From the NCBI GenBank assembly GCA_963697205.1, contig CAVONB010000005.1, positions 145,753-209,752 of the forward strand: a stretch of 64,000 bases of DNA. The letters are read 5' to 3'. A program made the translations under genes and the position numbers. This document shows positions 1 through 8,647 of this stretch, piece after piece. The notes beneath the pieces are model-generated. The model did no database searches. It had not been told where the DNA came from and saw nothing but the letters and a program-made list of their open reading frames with translations. The stretch is from CAVONB01 sp963697205. Its GTDB lineage: Bacteria > Pseudomonadota > Alphaproteobacteria > Rhizobiales > Hyphomicrobiaceae. Each line of letters opens with the position of its first letter. Positions within the stretch are counted from its first letter, which is position 1.

Positions 1-33
1 GGTGAACGGATTGGCGGCGAAAGGCGGACCGGA

Positions 34-717
34 TCAGCCGTATCGCCTGCGTGCCGGCAGCCTCGCAGCCAACGCGCCCGCAACGGCCCCGGCCTCGCGC
101 ACACCGGCCGCCCCCTTGGACCATACCATCGACTGCGCCGCAAGCCGCGCAAGCGAGGACAGCAGTTTGACATATTCGGCCGCCAGCAATCGGGCCGTCG
201 AGGGATAGAGCCACCAGCCGCTGGTATTGAGATCGCGCGGCAGCACCGGATGCGGCATCAGCGCAATTCCCGGCAAAGCGTGCCCGAGTTCGGCCAGTGC
301 GCGCGGCATGTGATAGGTGGCCGTGACCACCAGCAGCGACCCGAAGGCGTGGGTCTGCACCCACGCCCGGGTCTCGTCGGCGTTGCCCGTCGTGTCGAGC
401 GCCGCATAGCCGACATCGACGCAGCACGTGAACGTCGCCTCCGGCAGACCGGTCAGACGTTTGAGCGCATCGCGGCCCGTCTTACGGTTGACGCCGGAGA
501 TCAGCAGCCGCCGCCCACGCCCCTGCTCCAGAAGCCGCGCCGCCTCCGCGATCCGCGCGCCCCCGCCCGTCAGCACCACGATGCCGTCGGCACGCGCCTG
601 ATCGTCGCTCACGCCCCGCGTGGCGACCGACGCGAACACGATGAAGCCGAGCACGACCGCCGACAGCACGAGCCCGGCCGTCACCACCAGCACACGGATG
701 AGGCGCGTGCGGGTCAT
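34..717 (-). CDS. YdcF/DUF218 family membrane-anchored protein
   Basis: 227 residues if started at the ATG at 717; the reading frame runs further upstream, but that extension is arginine-rich and looks non-coding. One N-terminal membrane segment (about residues 8-30) is followed by a DUF218-type domain with the typical elements 'IVVLTGG', 'RLLISGV' and 'LLVVTATYHMPRA'. The family (YdcF, SanA, ElyC) is envelope-associated, and some members affect peptidoglycan or polysaccharide homeostasis; the reaction is unknown. It lies downstream of ftsE-ftsX on the same strand, an arrangement common in Rhizobiales, which suggests a link to cell-envelope growth. About 270 bases separate it from ftsX, so it may have its own promoter. 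Confidence 0.85.
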   Translation of the reverse strand: MTRTRLIRVLVVTAGLVLSAVVLGFIVFASVATRGVSDDQARADGIVVLTGGGARIAEAARLLEQGRGRRLLISGVNRKTGRDALKRLTGLPEATFTCCVDVGYAALDTTGNADETRAWVQTHAFGSLLVVTATYHMPRALAELGHALPGIALMPHPVLPRDLNTSGWWLYPSTARLLAAEYVKLLSSLARLAAQSMVWSKGAAGVREAGAVAGALAARLPARRRYG

Positions 718-987
718 AGCGCGCCCTCGTTGGCGGTCGCGCGCGCACGCTGAAAGCCAGGGGCAGGCCCACCCCCGACGACGCCTGGCCTGCGGATCTC
801 CGGTCCCGCTTGCCCGGGCCCCGGTCTCCCCGGCCTCGCTCTGTCTGGCCGTAATCGCTTCATGCCGGAGCGCGCCCCACACCTGGACTCCTGGCCGATC
901 TGATCCCGTCACTGATAGTGCCGCAACACCCGGCGCCTTGCCAGCCGACGGGTCGCTGCGCTGCACGCAACTCGCTGCACGCGCGCC

Positions 988-2196
988 TCAATGCTGGCTG
1001 TTCAGGATCCGAAACACGCCGACGCGCGATGTGATCATGCACAATGCCGCGATCACCACCACCACCGCACCCAGGATAGCAAACCCGGCCGCATCGAGTG
1101 TGCCGACCCCGACCAGGCGTTGGATTTCGGCAACCGTGACGCTGCCGCCGCCGAGCAGCTGCATGACCGACGGCATCGCCAGAAACACCGCGCCCGCCCC
1201 GACCGCGCCCATCAGGCCCGCCCGAATCCCCAGACGCAGGAAATGCTTGTCGAATTCGCGCGCGATGAACCGGTCGGTGGCGCCGACGAAGTGCAGCACC
1301 TCCACGATGTCGCGGTTGGACGCCATCGCGCTGCGCGCCGCCGACACGATGATCGCCGCCGTCGCCAGCGCCACCAGCACCAGGATCGCCATGCCGCCCA
1401 GCGCGAACGACCTCACCACGGTGCGGATCTGTCGCTGCCACTGGCGGTGATCGTCGAGCGTCACGCCCTGGAAGCGCTGCCCCAAGCTGGCGCGAAGCTT
1501 CTCGAAATCGGGCGGGCTCGTCCGGTCGAGCTCGATCGCCACAAGCCGCGGGACCGGCAGGCTCTTCAGCACGTCGGACTGGCCGAGCCACGGCTCCAAG
1601 AGCTTGGCCGAGCTTTCGACGCTGATCGGGGTTGCCGCCCGGATGCCCGGCTGCCGGCTGAGGTAGGCGATCACGTCGATCAGCGTCTTATCCGTGTCCA
1701 CCCGGTCGCGCGGCTCGACCTGCACCGTCACCTCGCTGGCGATGTCCTTCAGCCAGGCATTGGACGACTGGTAGATCATCCAGACCGCCCCGGCCGTCAG
1801 GCAGGCCAGAAAGCACATGATCGCGATCACGAGCGTCAGCGACCGGCCCGTGACCGTCGCCGCCGGGACGATTGGCGCGTTGGAAAATTCCGCGCGCTCG
1901 CCACGCCGCGCACGCCCGGTGGCCGGCGGCTCCGGCCGCTCCGGCGCCTCCAGGTGCGGCACGGGACGCCGCGGACCCTCGCGCGCCGGCGGCTGCGCCC
2001 CACCGTAATGATCCCCCTCGGAATAGCCATGGCCGGGCGGATGTCCCGCTGGATGACCGCCAGGCTGGCCCGTGGCGCGTCCGGGCAAGTGTCCTGCCCC
2101 ATGCCCCGTCGTCGGCTCGTCGTAGAACTCGACGGACGGGTGCCCGTAGCCGGGTGGCGGCGGCGCACCTGGGCGTCTGTCATACGATCCGGACAT
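988..2196 (-). CDS. ftsX: Cell division protein FtsX (ABC permease subunit)
   Basis: 402 residues. The N-terminal ~115 residues are a proline/glycine/histidine-rich cytoplasmic extension typical of rhizobial FtsX. A first membrane segment follows (about 118-140), then an extracytoplasmic domain, then three C-terminal membrane segments of the FtsX permease domain with the region 'VEVLHFVGATDRFIAREF', the usual FtsX signature. FtsX works with FtsE at the septum to activate periplasmic peptidoglycan hydrolases. The gene overlaps the 3' end of ftsE by 17 bases, so the two are very probably translationally coupled. The overlap and the family's usual gene order support the start at 2196. Confidence 0.95.
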   Translation of the reverse strand: MSGSYDRRPGAPPPPGYGHPSVEFYDEPTTGHGAGHLPGRATGQPGGHPAGHPPGHGYSEGDHYGGAQPPAREGPRRPVPHLEAPERPEPPATGRARRGERAEFSNAPIVPAATVTGRSLTLVIAIMCFLACLTAGAVWMIYQSSNAWLKDIASEVTVQVEPRDRVDTDKTLIDVIAYLSRQPGIRAATPISVESSAKLLEPWLGQSDVLKSLPVPRLVAIELDRTSPPDFEKLRASLGQRFQGVTLDDHRQWQRQIRTVVRSFALGGMAILVLVALATAAIIVSAARSAMASNRDIVEVLHFVGATDRFIAREFDKHFLRLGIRAGLMGAVGAGAVFLAMPSVMQLLGGGSVTVAEIQRLVGVGTLDAAGFAILGAVVVVIAALCMITSRVGVFRILNSQH

Positions 2197-2836
2197 GGCC
2201 GTCGTGCAGCTCCAGGCGGGGCGCCTTGTATTGGCGCATGAGTTGATGATCGTGGGTGGCGATCAGCACAGACGTGCCGAGCCGGTTGAGCTCGATGAAA
2301 AGGCGAAGCAGTCGGCGCGCCATCTGCGGGTCCACGTTACCCGTCGGCTCGTCGGCAAGCAGCAGTTCCGGCTTGCCGATCACCGCCCGCGCGATCGCCG
2401 CGCGCTGCTTCTCGCCGCCCGACAGCACCGAGGGATAGGCATGCATGCGGTCCCCCAGGCCGACCCACTGCAATAGATCCGTCACGTCTTCGCGGTAGTC
2501 GGACAGCCGCCGCCCGAGCACACGCAGCGGCAAAGCGACGTTCTCCCAGGTCGTGAAGTGTTCGAGCAGCCGGAAATCCTGGAACACGATGCCGATCCGC
2601 CGCCGGAACTGCGCCCGCTGCGCGGCGCTGACCCGGCTGACGTCGTGATCGAACATGAAGATCTGCCCCCGCGTGGGATGGATCGACATGAATAGGAGAC
2701 GCAGCAGCGAGGTCTTGCCGGCGCCCGACGGGCCCGTCAGGAAGTGGAACGAGCCCGGGCGCATATGGAAATCCACTTCGCGGAGCACCTCGTGCCCGCG
2801 GCCATAACGAAGCCCCACGTTCGATAATCGGATCAA
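2180..2836 (-). CDS. ftsE: Cell division ATP-binding protein FtsE
   Basis: 218 residues, the usual FtsE length. Walker A 'GPSGAGKT' is at about 35-42, the Q-loop lies in 'IGIVFQDFRLLEHFT', the ABC signature is 'LSGGEKQR', Walker B is 'LLLADEPTG' and the H-loop is 'IATHDHQLM'. As the cytoplasmic ATPase of FtsEX it powers conformational signalling through FtsX to septal peptidoglycan hydrolases. It is the first gene of the minus-strand ftsE-ftsX(-ydcF) group. The ~280 bases between it and the divergent cpdR gene should carry promoters for both directions, though no clear box can be called. Confidence 0.95.
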   Translation of the reverse strand: MIRLSNVGLRYGRGHEVLREVDFHMRPGSFHFLTGPSGAGKTSLLRLLFMSIHPTRGQIFMFDHDVSRVSAAQRAQFRRRIGIVFQDFRLLEHFTTWENVALPLRVLGRRLSDYREDVTDLLQWVGLGDRMHAYPSVLSGGEKQRAAIARAVIGKPELLLADEPTGNVDPQMARRLLRLFIELNRLGTSVLIATHDHQLMRQYKAPRLELHDGHVRIV

Positions 2837-3114
2837 GGTCGCGCCGCCTCGCTCGCAAGATTTCGGGTTGGCTATAGGCCGAAGGCTTCGGCAAGATCAA
2901 TCGTCGAGGAATGTGGCAGGCTCGTGTGCACAGGTTATTCGCACTGCCGGTGGGCAAAGGCGCACCGCTTGCACGCCGGCCTCAAAGCTCGGCTAGTATC
3001 GTCATCGCAGCCGGGCATCGGGACCGGCGGCCGCGGACGGGGGCGGCTCGACGGGCGGCACGCGATGTGTGCCCACCGGACCGGTGATCCGGAGTGCGCA
3101 ATGGGGGGTGAACG

Positions 3115-3519
3115 ATGGCCAAGATCCTTCTCGCCGACGACGACGACGCCAATCTCGACCTCGTCCGTCGCGCGCTCGCGAGCGAAGGCCACGCAGTCAC
3201 CACGGCCAGTGACGGCAACGAGGCCCTCGACGCCCTCGACCCTTCCTACGTCCTCCTCGTGGCCGATATCGACATGCCCGGCCTCGACGGCATCACGCTC
3301 GCCGAGCAGGCCCGCACGGCCGCACCGGGCCTGCGCATCCTGCTGATGTCGGGCTTTGCAGAACAGCTCGACCGCGCCCGCGGCCTGCAGGCCAGCGGCG
3401 TGCGCGCCATATCCAAGCCGTTCACCCTCGAGCAGAATTCGCAGCGCCGTCCGCGCAGCGCTGGCCTGAGCCACACCTGGACGACACCGTCACGCCCACC
3501 ACAGGAGATCGAAACGTGA
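3115..3519 (+). CDS. cpdR: CpdR-like response regulator receiver protein (3' frameshift)
   Basis: A stand-alone receiver domain: acidic cluster 'LLADDDDANLDLVRRAL', phosphoacceptor Asp in 'LLVADIDMPGLDGI', then 'ILLMSGF' and the conserved Lys in 'AISKPFTLEQ'. In alphaproteobacteria CpdR is the single-domain regulator that directs ClpXP proteolysis through the cell cycle. After 'KPFTLEQ' the frame as sequenced runs into unrelated residues. Dropping one A near 3435-3437 restores the expected tail 'IRSAVRAALA' with a stop at 3469, so the window carries a one-base insertion here, more likely a sequence error than biology. 'GGGGTGA' upstream of the ATG serves as the ribosome-binding site. Confidence 0.85.
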   Translation: MAKILLADDDDANLDLVRRALASEGHAVTTASDGNEALDALDPSYVLLVADIDMPGLDGITLAEQARTAAPGLRILLMSGFAEQLDRARGLQASGVRAISKPFTLEQNSQRRPRSAGLSHTWTTPSRPPQEIET

Positions 3520-4886
3520 GGCCCGACGTCATGCACCATGCAGCGGCTGTGCGACCCCGCTCCGTGAGCCGCAAAGGCCTGCACCTCGCGACGACCGCCC
3601 TGATCCTGCTCTGCGCACTGTCCACATCCGCGCTCGCCGGCCGTCACGCCTTCGTCGTCGGCAACAGCGCCTACCGCCACGCCACGCCGCTCCCCAACCC
3701 CGCCAACGACGCCGGCGACATCGCCCGGCGCCTGGAATCGCTCGGCTATCGCGTCACCCTGGGCCTCGACCTGAGCCGCGCGGCGCTGCTGGAGCGCTTC
3801 CAGACCTTTACACGCACGCTGCGCGCCGACGATCTGGCGTTGATTTTTTATGCCGGCCACGGCCTGCAGATCAGCGGCGAGAACTATCTGGTCCCCGTCG
3901 ACGCCCAGCTCGTCGACCAGGAGCATGCGCGCACCACGCTGATCAGCCTGAACGCGTTGATGACAGACCTGTCGCGCGCCACGCGTAACCGCATCGTCAT
4001 TCTCGACGCCTGCCGCAACAACCCGTTCATCGAGGAGATCGCCCGCAGCGCGACCACGCGCGGCGCCACCACGCGTGGTCTTGCCCGCGTCTATGCCGGC
4101 GTCGGCTCCTACATCGCCTACTCCACCCAGCCCGGCAACGTCGCCCTCGACGGCACCGGCCGCAACAGCCCGTTCACGAGCGCCCTGCTCGGCCACATCG
4201 GCGAGCGCGGCGCGGACGTGCACGCCGTCATGCGACGCGTGCGCGCCAAGGTGCAGGAGCTGACACAGGCACAACAGATCCCGTGGGAGAACTCCTCGCT
4301 GATCGAGGACGTGAGCTTCGCCGATAGTGCCGTCGCCGCGGCATCACCTGCGCCCGCACCGCAATCGGCGCCGAAGTCTGCCGCCAGCGAGACCGCCGGC
4401 CGCGAGCCCGCGCTGACGCAGCGCCTGCATTACGTCGACGGCCTCGATCCCAAGGGCGACAATTTCCTTGCGCTGCGTGGCGGACCCGGCACCGGCTTTG
4501 CGCAACTGGCCTCGATGGAAGCCGGCACGCTCCTGCGTGTGGTGGAGAGCCGAGGCGACTGGCGCCGCGTGGCGCTGACGGACGGCTCGCAAGGCTGGGC
4601 ACATCGCAACTGGATCGTCTGCTGCCGGACGGTGACCTCCACCAAGCTGTCGACCCTGGCACCGGCTAGCCCGGTCGCCGGCGACACCTGTGACAGCCTC
4701 TGGCATGAGCGCAACGCGATCTGGCATCGCGCGAAATATTGCTTCAAGAGCCCCAAGGGCCAGGCCGTCTTCTCGAACGCGGGCTGTTCGCGCGATCAGG
4801 CCGCCGCCCAGGCCGCCATGTCGCCTGCCGAGCGCGCCCGCGTCGACGACCTGCTGGCCCGCGAGCGCGCGCTCGGCTGCCGCTGA
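3516..4886 (+). CDS. Secreted caspase-family (C14) peptidase with SH3 domain
   Basis: 456 residues. An N-terminal signal peptide (hydrophobic run about 24-41, ending 'SALAG') precedes a caspase-like p20 domain that begins 'HAFVVGNSAYRH'. The catalytic His is in 'FYAGHG' (about residue 115) and the Cys in 'ILDACRNNP' (about 166), so the dyad is intact. A proline/alanine-rich linker leads to a bacterial SH3b domain (about 320-370: 'LRGGPGTGFAQLASM ... GWAHRNWIVCC'). A C-terminal Cys-containing segment ('CDSLWHERNAIWHRAKYCF') resembles the YARHG/DUF4453 type. The SH3b domain suggests anchoring to peptidoglycan. An upstream in-frame ATG makes the start somewhat uncertain. Its substrate is unknown. 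Confidence 0.88.
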   Translation: MRPDVMHHAAAVRPRSVSRKGLHLATTALILLCALSTSALAGRHAFVVGNSAYRHATPLPNPANDAGDIARRLESLGYRVTLGLDLSRAALLERFQTFTRTLRADDLALIFYAGHGLQISGENYLVPVDAQLVDQEHARTTLISLNALMTDLSRATRNRIVILDACRNNPFIEEIARSATTRGATTRGLARVYAGVGSYIAYSTQPGNVALDGTGRNSPFTSALLGHIGERGADVHAVMRRVRAKVQELTQAQQIPWENSSLIEDVSFADSAVAAASPAPAPQSAPKSAASETAGREPALTQRLHYVDGLDPKGDNFLALRGGPGTGFAQLASMEAGTLLRVVESRGDWRRVALTDGSQGWAHRNWIVCCRTVTSTKLSTLAPASPVAGDTCDSLWHERNAIWHRAKYCFKSPKGQAVFSNAGCSRDQAAAQAAMSPAERARVDDLLARERALGCR

Positions 4887-5197
4887 CCTGGGAGCGACCG
4901 GCACCGCCGCCAAGGCCTCGCAAGCACGCCTCGGCACAGAAAGTGCTTATGGCGCTGGCCTTTCCAGAGACGTTCACGACTCGGAAAGACTAACGCGCCC
5001 GTGCCATTACGAGACGCGCGCCCGAAGCGGTGCGATCACGGCCGATCACGAACACGCAGCGGCTTTCACGTGTCCGCGAGACCCCATTTCTTTCCTTCCC
5101 CCAATCGATCATGGTGCCGCCACCGACGAGACGGGACGCACCCGTCCGATCCCAGACGGCCCTGAGCAAAACGCCCCCCGCAAGAGGAGGAAACATC
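4887..5197. other. Intergenic region upstream of the DUF547 gene
   Basis: About 310 bases between the caspase-like gene and the DUF547 gene. Nothing in it looks coding; open frames across it have atypical composition. It ends in a clear purine-rich ribosome-binding site ('AAGAGGAGG', 5182-5190) for the next gene. A promoter for the DUF547/TVP38/flavoprotein group is expected here, but no convincing -35/-10 pair can be called. Confidence 0.5.
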
Positions 5198-6106
5198 ATG
5201 AGCATCCCGACGACCGCGCAACCGGATAGTCCGCGCGCGCACCACGGCGCGATCAGGCGCACCACGACCAGACGTCGAGCCATCGCGCTCTTCGCCGTCA
5301 TCGCCGCGACCGCCGCCACGTCCATCGACACCGGCGCCCAGGCCGCAACCGTCGCCGAGATCTTCGGCAAGCCGGCGCAAGGCTCCAGCAAGGTCGTCGA
5401 CCACGCCGCCTGGACGACGCTTCTGCAGGCCTACGTCAAGCCGGGCGCGGACGGCGTCAATCGCGTCGACTACGCCAAATGGAAATCTGAAAGCCACGCC
5501 GCGCTGAAGGCCTACGTCAGGGCGCTCCAGGACGTCGACCCGACGACGCTCGACCGGTCCGAGCAGTTCGCCTTCTGGGCCAATCTCTATAACGCCAAGA
5601 CCATTGACGTCGTGCTCGACGCTTATCCGGTGAAGTCGATCAAGGACATCAACCTCGGCGGCAGCCTGCTGACGATCGTGACCGGCGGCCCCTGGAAGGC
5701 CAAGGTCGCGCAGGTCAAGGGCCAGAGCCTGAGCCTCGATGACATCGAGCACAATATCCTGCGCCCTGTCATGAAGGACCCGCGCGTCCACTACTCGGTC
5801 AATTGCGCCTCGATCGGTTGCCCGAACCTGATGACAGAAGCCTTCACCGGCGCCAAGCTGGAGGCTCAACTCGACGCCGGCGCTAAGGCCTACGTCAATC
5901 ATCCCCGCGGCATCACCGTCGGCAACGGCAAGATCACGGCATCGAGCATCTATTCCTGGTTCCAGGCCGACTTTGGCGGAACCGCAGCCGGCGTTCTCGA
6001 GCACGTGCGCAAATACGCCGATCCCGATCTGACGGCGAAACTCAAGGGCGCAGCATCGATTTCCGACTACGGCTACGACTGGCGGCTCAACGAGGTGACG
6101 AAATGA
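5198..6106 (+). CDS. DUF547 domain-containing exported protein
   Basis: 302 residues from the ATG at 5198, chosen because 'AAGAGGAGG' sits 7-8 bases upstream; an open frame continues further 5' but without coding character. A long N-region with arginines and a hydrophobic stretch ending 'GAQAA' suggests export. The DUF547 core is recognisable: 'FAFWANLYNAKTIDVVL', 'VHYSVNCASIGCPNL' and 'YSWFQADFGG'. The conserved Cys/Asn-containing patch hints at an enzyme, but no reaction is established for the family. The stop overlaps the start of the TVP38 gene (ATGA at 6103-6106), so the two are cotranscribed. In other bacteria DUF547 genes are often next to TVP38/SNARE-like membrane proteins, as here. 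Confidence 0.9.
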   Translation: MSIPTTAQPDSPRAHHGAIRRTTTRRRAIALFAVIAATAATSIDTGAQAATVAEIFGKPAQGSSKVVDHAAWTTLLQAYVKPGADGVNRVDYAKWKSESHAALKAYVRALQDVDPTTLDRSEQFAFWANLYNAKTIDVVLDAYPVKSIKDINLGGSLLTIVTGGPWKAKVAQVKGQSLSLDDIEHNILRPVMKDPRVHYSVNCASIGCPNLMTEAFTGAKLEAQLDAGAKAYVNHPRGITVGNGKITASSIYSWFQADFGGTAAGVLEHVRKYADPDLTAKLKGAASISDYGYDWRLNEVTK

Positions 6107-6967
6107 GCGCGCCCGCATTGCACACCACCTCGGGGGAGGCTCAGACCATGACGCACGCCCAATCGCACGAGCCCGCCAAGGCCGGCGACGCCAATCGTCC
6201 CGCTACATCCTCGAGCTTGCGCAAATGGGCGCCACTCGCCGTGATCGCAGCGCTGATGGCGCTGTCGTTCGCGATGGGCTGGCATAAGTACCTCTCGTTC
6301 AAGACCATCGGTCTCAATTACGAGGCCCTGCAGACCTTCATCGAGGAGTATTTCATCGCCGCTTTGGCGCTCTACATCCTGACCTACATCGTCGTCGTCG
6401 CGCTGTCGTTGCCCGGCGGCCTTGTCATGACGCTGTCGGGCGGCCTGCTGTTCGGCTGGCAGGTCGGCGCGGCGGCCACCGTCGTCGGGGCCACCATCGG
6501 GGCGACGCTGATCTTCCTCGTCGCCAAGACATCGTTCGGCGAGACGCTGGCCGCGAAGGCCGGCCCGTGGATCGGCAAGCTGCGCGATGGCTTCCAGGAC
6601 AACGCCCTGTCCTACCTCCTGTTCCTGCGCCTCGTGCCCGCGTTTCCTTTCTTCGTCGTCAATCTGGCGCCCGCCTTGCTCGGTGTCCCACTCAGGACCT
6701 ATCGTTGTCGGCACCGCGCTCGGCATCATTCCCGGCACCACGGCTTTCTCCTTCGCCGGCGCCGGCCTCGGCTCGGTGGTGGAGGCCCAGAACGCCACCT
6801 ACAACGCCTGCCTCAAGGCCAACGGCGGCAGCGCCGAAGCCTGCCCCTACACCATCGACACCAGCGCGCTCGTCACCAAGGAGCTCCTGATCGCATTCGC
6901 CCTGCTCGGTGTCGTCGCCCTCATCCCCGTCGCTCTTAAGAAATGGAACAACCGCCATGTCCGCTGA
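6103..6967 (+). pseudogene. TVP38/TMEM64 family membrane protein (one frameshift)
   Basis: Starts in an ATGA overlap with the DUF547 gene. The first ~200 codons encode a polytopic TVP38/TMEM64 (SNARE-associated/VTT domain) protein: 'SLPGGLVMTLSGGLLFG', 'FLVAKTSFGE' and 'FLRLVPAFPFFVVNLAPALLG'. After 'GVPLRTY' the frame breaks. One extra base (probably C at 6703) separates this from the true continuation 'VVGTALGIIPGTTAFSF', which runs to a stop at 6965-6967. With that base removed the protein would be about 287 residues, normal for the family. VTT proteins are inner-membrane proteins linked to lipid scrambling or transport, and they frequently neighbour pyridine-nucleotide-disulfide oxidoreductases, as here. 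The break may be a sequencing insertion rather than a real null allele. Confidence 0.85.
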
Positions 6968-8508
6968 CAACGAACCTCACCGCGCCCGTCGCGCGCACCG
7001 CAGACACCGGCAGCGCCACGGCATCCGGCACCGGCGACACCACCCGCACGACCGACCGCCGCGACAGCGTCCCCGGTCAGCCGATCACCTGCGACATCTG
7101 CGTCATCGGCGCCGGCTCCGGCGGGCTCTCCGTCGCCGTTGCCGCCGCTGCGTTCGGCCGCAAGGTCGTCCTGCTCGAGAAGCACAAGATGGGCGGCGAC
7201 TGCCTCAACTTCGGCTGTGTGCCCTCCAAGGCCCTGATCGCCGCCGGTAAGCGCGCCCAGGCCATGCGCACGTCCGCCCCCTTCGGCGTCGCGCCGGCCG
7301 AGCCCGAGATCGATTTTGCCCGCGTCAACGATCACGTCAGGAACGTCATCGCCGCCATCGCGCCCAACGACAGCGTCGAGCGCTTCAACGGCCTCGGCGT
7401 CACCGTCATCCAGGAGGCCGGCCGCTTCGTCGACAAGGACACCGTCGCCGCCGGCGCCCAGCGCATCAAGGCCCGCCGCTTCGTCATCGCGACCGGCTCC
7501 GCCGCCGTTCGTGCCGCCGATCCCCGGGCTCGATACCGTGCCCTATTTCACCAACGAGACGCTGTTCGACAATCGCGAAAAGCCCGCACACCTGATCGTC
7601 GTCGGCGGCGGACCGATCGGCATGGAGATGGCCCAGGCGCACCGCCGCCTCGGCGCCCGCGTCACCGTGCTCGAAGGCATGACCGCGCTCGGCAAGGACG
7701 ATCCCGAGCTGACGGCGGTCGTCCTGAAGCATCTGCGCGAGCGAAGGCATCGATATCCGCGAGGGCGCCAAGGTCGAGCGCGTCGACGGCCGCGCCGGCG
7801 ACATCAGCGTCACCGTCGGCCAGCGCCGACGGCAGCGACACCGTCACCGGCACCCATCTCCTGATCGCCGTCGGCCGCCGCGCCAACATGTCGACGGCCT
7901 CGGCCTCGAGGAAGCCGGCATCGAGACCGACTCGCACGGGCATCAAGGTCGACGCGGGCATGGTCACAACCAATCGCAAGGTGTTCGCCATCGGCGACGT
8001 GGCCGGCGGCCTGCAGTTCACGCACGTCGCCAACTACCACGCCGGAATCGTCATTCGCAAAGCGCTTGTTCCACCTGCCCGTCAAGGCCGACACCTCGAT
8101 CATCCCCTGGGTCACCTACACCGAGCCGGAGACTCGCCAATGTCGGCCTGACCGAGGACGCCGCCCGCAAGGCCGGCCACCAGGTCAAAGTCCTGCGCTG
8201 GCCCTACCACGAGAACGACCGCGCCCAGGCCGAGCGCGCCACCGAAGGCCTCGTCAAGGTCGTCACCGACAAGAAGGGCCGCATCCTCGGCGCCAGGAAT
8301 CGTCGGTCACCACGCCGGCGAACTGATCCAGATGTGGTCGCTGGCCCTATCACAGAAGATGAATATCAAAGCCATGACCGGTTGGGTCTCGCCCTATCCG
8401 ACGCTGACGGAGATCAACAAGCGGGCCGCTTACCGTTATTATACGGCCGCGCCAGGCAACCGTGTCCTGCGAAAGGCCCTCGATCTGATGGCGCGCGTGC
8501 TGGGTTGA
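6943..8508 (+). pseudogene. Mercuric-reductase-like FAD pyridine nucleotide-disulfide oxidoreductase (many frameshifts)
   Basis: Encodes a class-I flavoprotein disulfide reductase: FAD-binding 'CVIGAGSGGLSVA', redox-active 'GGDCLNFGCVPSK', NAD(P)-binding 'IVVGGGPIGMEMAQ', second FAD motif 'VFAIGDVAGG' and C-terminal dimer-interface 'HHAGELIQMWSLAL', ending '...LMARVLG' with a stop at 8506-8508. The frame must be changed about eight times (near 7505, 7740, 7820, 7890, 7937, 8065, 8130 and 8297). Seven of these are single-base insertions, and the protein text between them is well conserved. The start is also uncertain: an ATG at 6957 lies in another frame. Such enzymes commonly neighbour TVP38 proteins. 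With no loss of sequence between breaks, error in the read is at least as likely as decay. Confidence 0.8.
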
Positions 8509-8647
8509 CGCGCCACCAAGGCAAGGCGCCATGTGTGCCGGCCCGCCTTGTCAGGGGGCCGGCCGACTTGCGTGACCGCGCGAGCAGGATCAGAGTCCGA
8601 ACGTGGAGCGTGGTTGATCCGCGCCCAGGCACGAAGGAGACGAGAGC

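Noticed and set aside
1..2250. Long plus-strand open frames opposite ydcF, ftsX and ftsE (for example 991-2241)
   Set aside because: Arg/Ala/His-rich shadows of strongly recognisable minus-strand genes in GC-rich DNA.
3246..4274. Minus-strand 342-residue frame opposite the caspase-like gene
   Set aside because: Low-complexity Gly/Ala/Val shadow; the plus strand has an intact protease with catalytic residues.
5066..6118. Minus-strand 350-residue frame opposite the DUF547 gene
   Set aside because: Shadow frame; DUF547 motifs and a good ribosome-binding site are on the plus strand.
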